Made by a program: the position numbers and the translations under genes. This document shows, piece by piece, positions 30,152 to 37,006 of a stretch of 64,000 nt of DNA. Source of the stretch: Pelagerythrobacter marinus (GTDB lineage Bacteria; Pseudomonadota; Alphaproteobacteria; Sphingomonadales; Sphingomonadaceae); the NCBI RefSeq assembly GCF_009827515.1, contig NZ_WTYO01000005.1, forward strand, positions 1-64,000. The letters are read 5' to 3'. A model generated the notes under the pieces. It was not told where the DNA came from. It made no database searches and saw only the letters and a list, made by a program, of their open reading frames with translations. How positions within the stretch are numbered: the stretch's first letter is position 1; every line of letters begins with the position of its first letter.

Positions 30152-32290
30152 ATGATCCGCACTCTGTTCGCCGGGGGCGCCAGCGCGCTCGCGCTCGCAC
30201 TTTCCGTTCCGGCCCTGGCGCAGGATGGCGCGCCCGCCGCGGGCGAGGAAACCCCGCTGCCGACGATGAGCTTCGGCGAATGGGGTTTCGACCCGGCCTA
30301 TATCGACGAGAGCGCGGACCCGGGCGACGACTTCTTCGCCTATGCCAATGACAAGTGGCTCGCCGCCAACCCGCTGCCGGCCGAGTTCAGCCGGTTCGGC
30401 GCGTTCAACCTCTTGCGCGAGAAATCGACCAGCGACGTGAAGGCGCTGGTGGACGAGCTGGTGGCCAAGGCCCCGGCCGCGCTTTCGGCGGACGAGAAGC
30501 GGATCGTCGATGCCTACAACGCCTTCCTCGACCAGGAGGCCATCGACGCCGCCGGGCTGGACCCGGCGCGGCCCTATCTCGACGCGATCCGCTCCGCCGA
30601 CAGCCATGCCGAGCTGGCGACGCTTTGGGGCACGCCCGGCTATGCCTCCCCGCTGGGCGGGTTCGTCACCGTCGATGGCAAGGAGCCGACCCGTTACTCG
30701 GTCTACGTCGCCTCGGGCGGGCTGGGCCTGCCCGATCGCGATTACTACCTCGACGAGAGCGAGAAGGGCCGCGAGATCCAGGCCAGCTATCGCGCGTTCA
30801 TGGCGTTCCTGTTCCAGCAGGCCGGCTATGCCGACCCGGCGGCGACCGCGCAGCAGGTCTATGACCTGGAGGCGGCGATCGCGCGCACGGTCAGCTGGGA
30901 CCGGGCGACGCGCCGCAACCGCGACCTGACCTACAACGCCGTGACCCCGGCCGAGCTGTCGGCCATGGCCAACGGCTTCCCGCTCGACGCGCTGGTCGCG
31001 GCGATGGGCCTCGGCGATACCGACCGCTACATCGTCTACGACATGCCGCCGAGCGCCGAAGAAGCGGCCGAGCTGGGCCTGGCCGAGGAAACGCTGGCCA
31101 AGATCGGCGGCGGGACGCCGGCGATGACCGCGCTGCTGGCGCAGACGCCGGTGGAGGTGCTACAGGCCTGGACGATCAAGGAATTCCTCGAAGGCAATGC
31201 CGCGGTCCTGCCGAGCGCGATCGATGCCGCCGATTTCGACTTCTTCGGCCGCACGCTGACCGGCACGCCCGAACAGCGCCCGCGCTGGAAGCGCGCGATT
31301 GCCGAGACCGAGGGGCTGCTGGGCGAACTGGTCGGCGCCTCTTACGTCGAGCGCTACTTCCCGCCCGAGAACAAGGCCGCGATGGAAGAGCTGGTCGAGA
31401 ACCTGCGCAAGGCGCTGGCCGAAAGCATTGCCGAAAACGACTGGATGAGCCCGGCGACCAAGCAGGAGGCCGTGGCCAAGCTGCAAAGCTTCGATCCCAA
31501 GATCGGCTATCGCGACAACCTGGAAACGTACCCCGGCCTCGCGATCGCGCAGGGCGATCCGCTGGCCAACCGCATGGCCGCGGCCCGCTGGCAGTGGCAG
31601 GACATGCTGGACAAGCTGGGCGGGCCGATCGACCGGACCGAATGGGGCATGCTGCCGCAGACGGTGAACGCCTATTACAATTCGACCAAGAACGAGATCG
31701 TCTTCCCCGCCGCGATCCTGCAACCGCCCTTCTACGGCATCTCGGCCGACCCGGCGGTGAACTACGGCGGGATCGGCGCGGTGATCGGCCACGAGATGGG
31801 GCACGGCTTCGACGACCAGGGATCGAAGTCCGATGCCAGCGGGGCGCTGCGCAACTGGTGGACCGACGCCGACCGCGCCGCTTTCGACAAGCTGGGCGAT
31901 GCGCTGGTCGAACAGTATGGCCAGTTCTGCCCGCTCGACGACGGGGAAACCTGCGTCAACGGCCGGTTGACGCTGGGCGAGAACATCGGCGACGTCGGCG
32001 GCCTCAGCCTCGCCTATCGCGCCTACAAGCTCTCGCTGGGCGGCAAGGAGGACAAGGTGATCGACGGGCTGACCGGCGACCAGCGGTTCTTCCTCGCCTG
32101 GGCGCAGGTCTGGCGTTCGCAACAGCGCGAGGACAACGCGCGCCAGCGCCTGCGGACCGATCCCCACAGTCCCGAGGAATATCGCGTCAACGGCGTCGTG
32201 CGCCAGATGGACGCCTGGTACGAGGCCTTCGGCGTGACGCCCGACGACGCGCTCTACCTCCCGCCCGAGGAACGCGTACACATCTGGTAA
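30152..32290 (+). CDS. M13-family (neprilysin-like) zinc metallopeptidase
   Basis: A 712-residue secreted or periplasmic protease with a signal peptide (TLFAGGASALALALSVPALAQ, cleavage after ALA). The M13 hallmarks are all present: NAYYNSTKNEIVFPAAILQPP, the zinc motif VIGHEMGHGFDDQG and GENIGDVGG with the third zinc ligand, then the terminal EYRVNGVVRQMDAWYEAF with arginine. It cleaves short peptides on the amino side of hydrophobic residues. ATG 30152 preceded by GGGAGATATCGACA was chosen. A strong terminator follows. Confidence 0.93.
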   Translation: MIRTLFAGGASALALALSVPALAQDGAPAAGEETPLPTMSFGEWGFDPAYIDESADPGDDFFAYANDKWLAANPLPAEFSRFGAFNLLREKSTSDVKALVDELVAKAPAALSADEKRIVDAYNAFLDQEAIDAAGLDPARPYLDAIRSADSHAELATLWGTPGYASPLGGFVTVDGKEPTRYSVYVASGGLGLPDRDYYLDESEKGREIQASYRAFMAFLFQQAGYADPAATAQQVYDLEAAIARTVSWDRATRRNRDLTYNAVTPAELSAMANGFPLDALVAAMGLGDTDRYIVYDMPPSAEEAAELGLAEETLAKIGGGTPAMTALLAQTPVEVLQAWTIKEFLEGNAAVLPSAIDAADFDFFGRTLTGTPEQRPRWKRAIAETEGLLGELVGASYVERYFPPENKAAMEELVENLRKALAESIAENDWMSPATKQEAVAKLQSFDPKIGYRDNLETYPGLAIAQGDPLANRMAAARWQWQDMLDKLGGPIDRTEWGMLPQTVNAYYNSTKNEIVFPAAILQPPFYGISADPAVNYGGIGAVIGHEMGHGFDDQGSKSDASGALRNWWTDADRAAFDKLGDALVEQYGQFCPLDDGETCVNGRLTLGENIGDVGGLSLAYRAYKLSLGGKEDKVIDGLTGDQRFFLAWAQVWRSQQREDNARQRLRTDPHSPEEYRVNGVVRQMDAWYEAFGVTPDDALYLPPEERVHIW

Positions 32291-32308
32291 GCTTGCGCTT
32301 TTCCACCC

Positions 32309-32345
32309 TGCCCCCGGCCCGCGCGGCCGGGGGCCCCTTTTTTCC
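32309..32345 (+). terminator. rho-independent terminator of the M13 peptidase gene
   Basis: The stem CCCCCGGCC / GGCCGGGGG closes on a short CGC-GC loop and is followed by CCCCTTTTTTCC. It lies about 20 bases past the stop codon. Confidence 0.8.
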
Positions 32346-32407
32346 TTAAGCGCGCTGCGGCCATTTGCATTTGACACGCGCCACAGCCTTGCCATGAGCG
32401 GGACGCG

Positions 32408-33217
32408 ATGAGCCTGACCCTGACCGCAATCCTGCTCGGCATCCTCGAAGGGCTGACCGAGTTCCTCCCCGTATCCTCGACCGGACACCTGATCCTGGCG
32501 CAGGCATTCTTCGGTTACGACCCGGCGCAGTGGCGCCAGTTCAACATCGTGATCCAGCTCGGCGCGATCCTGGCCGTCGTCGTCACGTACTGGAACACCT
32601 TCTGGTCGATGGGCATGGGCCTGCTGCGGCTGGAGGACGAGGCCCTGCGCTTCGTGCGCAACATCCTGCTCGGCTTCGTTCCGGCCGCCGTCATCGGCCT
32701 GCTCGCGAAGGACGCGATCGACCTGATGCTGGGCACGCCTCTGGTCGTGGCAGTGGCGCTGGTGATCGGGGGCGTCGCCATACTGGTGCTGGAGCGGACC
32801 ATTCCGGCGCGCGAGGACGTGGGTGTCGCGGCGCTCTCGTGGAAAACGGCGATGGCGGTCGGCTTCGCGCAGTGCCTGGCGATGATCCCGGGGACGAGCC
32901 GTTCGGCCGCGACGATTCTCGGCGCGCTCGCCATGGGGGTCGGCCGCAAGACCGCGGCGGAATTCTCCTTCTTCCTCGCCGTCCCGACGATGCTCGGGGC
33001 TGCGACGGTCAAGATCCTCGACGAACCCGCGCTCCTCGCGGGGGAGGCCGCGGTCGGCTGGACCGAGATCGGCCTCGGCTTCGTCGCCGCCTTCCTCGTG
33101 GCCATGGTCGTGATCCGCGCCTTCGTCGCCTATGTCAGCCGCCATGGCTTCGCGCCCTTCGGCTGGTACCGGATCGCGCTGGGCCTGTTCGCGCTGGGAT
33201 GGTTTACGCTGGGTTGA
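32408..33217 (+). CDS. uppP: undecaprenyl-diphosphate phosphatase (BacA type)
   Basis: A 269-residue polytopic membrane protein. The two catalytic loops are visible: EGLTEFLPVSSTGHLIL (residues 14-30) and MIPGTSRSAATI (about 159-170). It dephosphorylates C55-PP to recycle the lipid carrier for peptidoglycan and polysaccharides. Length is typical. It follows the M13 gene terminator, so is transcribed on its own. Confidence 0.95.
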   Translation: MSLTLTAILLGILEGLTEFLPVSSTGHLILAQAFFGYDPAQWRQFNIVIQLGAILAVVVTYWNTFWSMGMGLLRLEDEALRFVRNILLGFVPAAVIGLLAKDAIDLMLGTPLVVAVALVIGGVAILVLERTIPAREDVGVAALSWKTAMAVGFAQCLAMIPGTSRSAATILGALAMGVGRKTAAEFSFFLAVPTMLGAATVKILDEPALLAGEAAVGWTEIGLGFVAAFLVAMVVIRAFVAYVSRHGFAPFGWYRIALGLFALGWFTLG

Positions 33218-33276
33218 CGCCGCCGGGGCGGGCATCCGCCGGCCCGGCACACCCGCTTCCATTCGCCGCAAATGCT

Positions 33277-33301
33277 GGAACAGGGGCAGACCTCTTCCGT
33301 T
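33277..33301 (+). promoter_or_regulatory. EcfG-type (general stress response) promoter
   Basis: GGAAC (33277-33281), a 16-base spacer and CGTT (33298-33301) match the alphaproteobacterial sigma-EcfG consensus GGAAC-N16/17-CGTT exactly. It lies 36 bases upstream of the GlsB/YeaQ-like gene, a family commonly in the general stress regulon. Confidence 0.65.
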
Positions 33302-33336
33302 GGATCCCCATGATGGATCGCGGGCACTAACAACCG

Positions 33337-33594
33337 ATGGGGTTGCTGACCTTCCTTGTCATCGGGGCGCTCCTCGGCTGGCTGGCCGCGGTCGTCATGC
33401 GGGTGGAGGACGGCCCCCGCGTCGTCGCGAACCTGGCCGCGGGCGGCGCGGGCGCGGCCATCGCGGGATGGGTCGCGAACCGCGGATCGGTCCTCTACGG
33501 GATCACCGCGCTGTCCATCCCGGTCGCGATCGGGGGCGCGCTGCTGACGCTCGCGATCGTCTCGTGGATCAGGAGCCGCAGGGACGGAGCCTGA
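33337..33594 (+). CDS. GlsB/YeaQ/YmgE-family small stress membrane protein
   Basis: An 85-residue protein with three hydrophobic helices. The start GLLTFLVIGALLGWLAAVVM and glycine-rich middle GGAGAAIAGWV match the transglycosylase-associated (GlsB/YeaQ/YmgE) family. It sits in the inner membrane and is stress-induced in other bacteria, but the biochemical role is unknown. The EcfG promoter just upstream agrees with this. The following lipoprotein gene may be co-transcribed or not; 77 bases separate them. Confidence 0.85.
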   Translation: MGLLTFLVIGALLGWLAAVVMRVEDGPRVVANLAAGGAGAAIAGWVANRGSVLYGITALSIPVAIGGALLTLAIVSWIRSRRDGA

Positions 33595-33671
33595 AATCCG
33601 TAAACGCTATTCACGCCCGGTCGAGTCACGTGTATGGCTCGGTCACCCAACAAGCAAAGGGGAACACTGAG

Positions 33672-33938
33672 ATGAAGAGCATTTTCAAAGGCGCGATGGT
33701 CGCGTCGGTTGCAGCCATGGGCCTGACTCTTGCCGCTTGCGACAGCGCGCAGGAAGAAGCCGCCGAGGACGCCGGCGAGCAGATGGCTGAAAACGTCGAG
33801 GAGCAGGCCGAGGCGATGGAAGACGCCGGCCAGATCACCGACGCCGAAGCCGAAGAGATGACCGAAGCCGCCGAAGAGCGCGCCGACGCCATGGAAGAGC
33901 AGGCCGAAGCCGCCGCCGAAGGCGAACCGGTCGAGTAA
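33672..33938 (+). CDS. small acidic lipoprotein
   Basis: An 88-residue secreted protein. The signal peptide ends in LAAC (Cys23), a good lipobox. The mature part is almost wholly acidic with heptad-like Glu/Ala spacing (EQMAENVEEQAEAMEDAG, EMTEAAEERADAMEEQ), so an alpha-helical, possibly coiled-coil structure is likely. No family was recognised, though similar small acidic lipoproteins are common in sphingomonads. AAAGGGGAACACTGAG precedes the ATG. A strong terminator follows. Confidence 0.7.
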   Translation: MKSIFKGAMVASVAAMGLTLAACDSAQEEAAEDAGEQMAENVEEQAEAMEDAGQITDAEAEEMTEAAEERADAMEEQAEAAAEGEPVE

Positions 33939-33959
33939 GCGCTCGCCCGAATGACGGCA

Positions 33960-33994
33960 AAAAGCCGGCCCGGAGCGATCCGGGCCGGCTTTTT
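33960..33994. terminator. bidirectional terminator between the acidic lipoprotein gene and phhA
   Basis: AGCCGGCCCGG and CCGGGCCGGCT flank loop AGCGAT. It is preceded by A residues and followed by TTTTT, so it works for both convergent genes. Confidence 0.85.
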
Positions 33995-34035
33995 CATGCC
34001 CGGCGTCGGGGCGCGGGCGCCTGCGAAAGGCCCCT

Positions 34036-34974
34036 TTAGACCGGGCGGGCCCCGCTGCCCCTGCCGCCGCGCAGCAGGTATTCCTGCGTCCCGCGGTGGA
34101 CGACGTTATCGACGTCGATCGCGGCCGAATTAGCATATGTGAAGGCCGGCGGCAGGTTGCGATAGAGGCGATCGAAGTCGCGCTCCACCGTCTGGCGATA
34201 GAGATCCTCGAAGCTCTCGATCACGAAATAGGTCGGCTGGAGGTCGCTGATCACGTAATCGGTGCGCATCACGCGATCGACGCTGAGCATGATGCGATTG
34301 GGGCTTTTCGCCTCGACCGCGAAGACGACCTCGGTCGGGCCCGACAGGATCCCCGCGCCGTAGGCGCGGACTTCCCCCTGTTCGAGCAGCAGGCCGAACT
34401 CGACCGTGTACCAGTAAAGCGCGCCGAGCGCCTTCAGCCGGTTGTAGCGCATCGCCTTCCACCCGGCCTTGCCATATTCCTGCATGTAATCGGCATAGAC
34501 CGGGTCGGTCAGCATCGGCACGTGGCCGAACACGTCGTGGAAGACGTCCGGCTCCTGGATATAGTCGAAGGTCTCGCGCGTGCGGATGAAGTTGCCGGCG
34601 GGGAAGCGGCGGTTGGCGAGGTGCCAGAAGAACACGTGATCGGGAATCAGCATCGGCACCGGCACGACGCTCCACCCGGTCAGCCGGTCGAGTTCCTCGG
34701 AAAGGCGGCCGAAGTCGGGCACCCCGCCCCGGCCCAGGTCGAGCTTGTCCAGCCCGTGCATGAACGCGCTCGCCGCGCGCCCGGGCAGGACTTCCATCTG
34801 GCGGGAGAAGAGATCGTTCCAGATCCCGTCCTCCTCGGAAGAGTACTCGGTCTGCTTCGGCTCCAGCCAGTCGTCGCCCACATGCGCGGGCTTCTTGAGC
34901 GGCGCGGTGAACACGCCCTCCGGCATTTCCGGAAGGGTCGTGAAATCCTGTTCTTCGGTCACTGTCGTCATCAT
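34036..34974 (-). CDS. phhA: phenylalanine 4-monooxygenase
   Basis: A roughly 312-residue tetrahydrobiopterin-dependent hydroxylase without a regulatory domain, as in bacterial forms. The iron ligands are two histidines in VFHDVFGHVPML and the glutamate in WYTVEFGLL. It converts phenylalanine to tyrosine, the first step of phenylalanine degradation. Tandem ATGs at 34974 and 34971 (MMTTVTEEQDF) are the likely start; upstream codons in the open frame are not family-like. A good promoter sits about 15 bases upstream. No pterin carbinolamine dehydratase or homogentisate genes are adjacent. Confidence 0.92.
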   Translation of the reverse strand: MMTTVTEEQDFTTLPEMPEGVFTAPLKKPAHVGDDWLEPKQTEYSSEEDGIWNDLFSRQMEVLPGRAASAFMHGLDKLDLGRGGVPDFGRLSEELDRLTGWSVVPVPMLIPDHVFFWHLANRRFPAGNFIRTRETFDYIQEPDVFHDVFGHVPMLTDPVYADYMQEYGKAGWKAMRYNRLKALGALYWYTVEFGLLLEQGEVRAYGAGILSGPTEVVFAVEAKSPNRIMLSVDRVMRTDYVISDLQPTYFVIESFEDLYRQTVERDFDRLYRNLPPAFTYANSAAIDVDNVVHRGTQEYLLRGGRGSGARPV

Positions 34975-34988
34975 GGTTTCGTTTGTAA

Positions 34989-35017
34989 CCAATAGCAGGT
35001 CCACGCGTCGCTGACAA
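34989..35017 (-). promoter_or_regulatory. candidate phhA promoter
   Basis: On the minus strand, TTGTCA (35017-35012), a 17-base spacer and TATTGG (34994-34989) lie just upstream of the tandem ATG. The spacing is ideal. The implied leader is very short. Confidence 0.45.
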
Positions 35018-35146
35018 ACCCTCGCTCGGGCGCGGCCGGCCCGGGGCGACCAGGCCTTGCGCGTCGCGTCACCTGCCTTCGGCCATCGGCCGCCATCGCG
35101 CAACCGCCGGCGGTTTGACCGCCGGACAACGGCCAGCTACCCCATC

Positions 35147-35188
35147 ATTGGTATGTATTTCTGGAATGATTGATTCGGCATACCATAA
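35147..35188 (+). promoter_or_regulatory. inverted GGTATG/CATACC repeat at the PL7 lyase promoter
   Basis: ATTGGTATG (35147-35155) and GGCATACCATAA (35177-35188) form an inverted pair about 29 bases apart. The second copy falls between a possible -35 TTGATT (35170-35175) and an A/T-rich -10 region, a position suited to a repressor. Related sites bind GntR-type uronate regulators in other proteobacteria. The regulator here is not identified. Confidence 0.4.
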
Positions 35189-35214
35189 TAGTAAAAAAGG
35201 ATGGGAGAATTGTA

Positions 35215-35964
35215 ATGATATTACTGCGATACGGGCTTGCGGTCGCGGGAGCATCGGCCCTGGTCCAGGCGAGTCCGGCGATGGCGGCATTCGCTTGCGA
35301 CCAGGTCCAGGACCTCACCGCCGCGCCTTATTCCGAGGCCAAGTTCCAGGCCGCGCTCGACCACGCCAAGCTGCAACTGCCCACGTCGAGCACGTGCCTG
35401 ACCAATACCAAGATCACCAGCTACTACTACGATCCCGACAACTGGTATCTCGACAACACGAACATGCAGTTCGAGATCGACGACGGCGCCGGTTCCCAGC
35501 GCAACGAACTGCGCGGGGATTCCTTCGCCGGGACCCGAACCGACATGACCTTCCGTTCGCGGATGAAGGTCCGCTACGGATCGACCTATTCCGATCGCTT
35601 CACCGTCGCGCAGATCTATGGCGAGACGGGCGGGCAGCCGATCCTGCGGGTCGAATTCCTCGCAAGCCGGTCAGGCCTCAGCAATCGCTTCTGGGGAATC
35701 TATCGGACCAATGCCGGCCCGTTGCCGTCGTATGAATACCAGGACCTGGGCCCGGCGCCGACCGCCTTCACCGAGCTGAAGCTGGTCTACAACGACAATG
35801 GCACGGTGACCGCCCAGCTCGGCACCAACCCGAAGCGTACGTGGTCCACCAACTTCGCCTATTACGCGCAGTCCTGGAAGACGACCTACTTCAAGACCGG
35901 TTGCTACCTGCAGGACCCCGGCGACTGCTATGTCCGCCTGTCCACCCTGGTCTTCGATACCTGA
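35215..35964 (+). CDS. secreted polysaccharide lyase family 7 (alginate lyase-like) protein
   Basis: A 249-residue exported protein. The signal peptide runs to about residue 24 (ALVQASPAMA, cleavage before AFAC). The beta-jelly-roll motifs of PL7 are visible: QRNELRG (R96-R100; family RxELR) and YFKTGCYLQ (225-233; family YFKxGxYxQ with catalytic Tyr). The third motif, normally Q-I/V-H with a catalytic histidine, reads QIY here (Y135). It probably cleaves alginate or a related uronate polymer outside the cell. GGGAGAATTGTA precedes ATG 35215. It converges on an esterase coupled to a TonB receptor. Confidence 0.8.
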   Translation: MILLRYGLAVAGASALVQASPAMAAFACDQVQDLTAAPYSEAKFQAALDHAKLQLPTSSTCLTNTKITSYYYDPDNWYLDNTNMQFEIDDGAGSQRNELRGDSFAGTRTDMTFRSRMKVRYGSTYSDRFTVAQIYGETGGQPILRVEFLASRSGLSNRFWGIYRTNAGPLPSYEYQDLGPAPTAFTELKLVYNDNGTVTAQLGTNPKRTWSTNFAYYAQSWKTTYFKTGCYLQDPGDCYVRLSTLVFDT

Positions 35965-36037
35965 GTGCGAGGACGGGCCGGGCTTGGCGGAACGCCTCCC
36001 GGCCCGTCGGCAGCCGTCGGAACGGGTATCGGCAGCC

Positions 36038-37006
36038 TCAGTCGGCGAGGCCTTGTGCGCGCAGGAAGGCCAGCGCGCGATCGACGATTTCCGCCCGGGC
36101 GGCCGTGTCGAACTTTCCGTGCCCGCCGCCGGGGACGGTGAGCAGTTCGGATGCCACGCCCGCCCCCTGGAGGGCCTCGAGAAGCAGGAACGACTGCGCG
36201 ATCGGCACGACCTTGTCCCGATCGCCGTGCACGATCAGCGTGGGCGGGGTGTTCTCGCCCACATGGCGGGCGGGCGACATGGCGGCGTCCATTGCCGCGG
36301 CGCCCGGATAGTCGCCGACCCAGCGCGCGACCGTCGGATGGCGCGGCGAACCTTCGGGCACGATCCGCGTCAGGTCGGCCGGACCGTAGAAGTCGAGCAC
36401 CGCGGCCACCCGCGGCGCCCCGCGGCATTCGGGGACGTCGATCGCGCTATCCTGCGGCAGGTAAGCCGCCATCAGGGCCAGGTGCCCCCCGGCAGAGGTG
36501 CCATAGGCAACGATGCGATCCGGATCGAAGCCATATTCGGCCGCTTTGCTGCCGATCCAGTGGATCGCGCAGCGCACGTCCTGCACCGCTGCCGGCGCCC
36601 GCGCCTGGCCGGAAAGCCGGTACTGGACGGCGACGACCGAGAACCCCGCGCCGAGGAACGGGCTGAAACCCTTCCAGCTTTCAGGGCGCTGGCCCCGGGC
36701 CCAGCCGCCCCCGTGGAAATAGACCACCACCGGCGCCGGCCCCTCGTCTGCCGTCGGGCTGCGATAGACGTCGAGGCGCAGTTCCACGTCGTCCACCGTG
36801 CGGTAGACGACGTCGCGATGGATCTGCGAGGGCTGCGCGCGCGCCGCCGTCTCGGCCCGGGCGGCGGCAGGCATGGCGGCCGGGGCGGGCAGCAGCAGCG
36901 CGAGCGCACATGCCCCCAGCACCCCCCGGGTCCGGGCCGGTCCCCGAAGGGCGCCCTTCCCCGTCCATGCCGAAACGCCCCGCCGCATGCCCATGGCCGA
37001 CCTCAC
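36038..37006 (-). CDS. secreted alpha/beta hydrolase (carbohydrate or acetyl esterase-like)
   Basis: A 322-residue esterase with an N-terminal export signal (about residues 27-51, GVLGACALALLLPAPAAMPAAARA). The hydrolase core shows the oxyanion HGGGWARGQ, the nucleophile elbow YGTSAGG, the acid in HGDRDKVVP and the histidine in GGGHGKF. This is the BD-FAE/acetyl-xylan esterase-like pattern, and the export signal suggests action on oligosaccharides in the periplasm. GTG 37006 overlaps the TGA of the TonB receptor gene (GTGA), so it is coupled to it; ATG 36994 is an alternative start. Confidence 0.8.
   Translation of the reverse strand: MRSAMGMRRGVSAWTGKGALRGPARTRGVLGACALALLLPAPAAMPAAARAETAARAQPSQIHRDVVYRTVDDVELRLDVYRSPTADEGPAPVVVYFHGGGWARGQRPESWKGFSPFLGAGFSVVAVQYRLSGQARAPAAVQDVRCAIHWIGSKAAEYGFDPDRIVAYGTSAGGHLALMAAYLPQDSAIDVPECRGAPRVAAVLDFYGPADLTRIVPEGSPRHPTVARWVGDYPGAAAMDAAMSPARHVGENTPPTLIVHGDRDKVVPIAQSFLLLEALQGAGVASELLTVPGGGHGKFDTAARAEIVDRALAFLRAQGLAD

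Noticed and set aside
31160-33271. A 703-codon minus-strand frame across M13, its terminator and uppP
   Set aside because: It crosses a strong terminator and two well-identified plus-strand genes; no protein family is visible.
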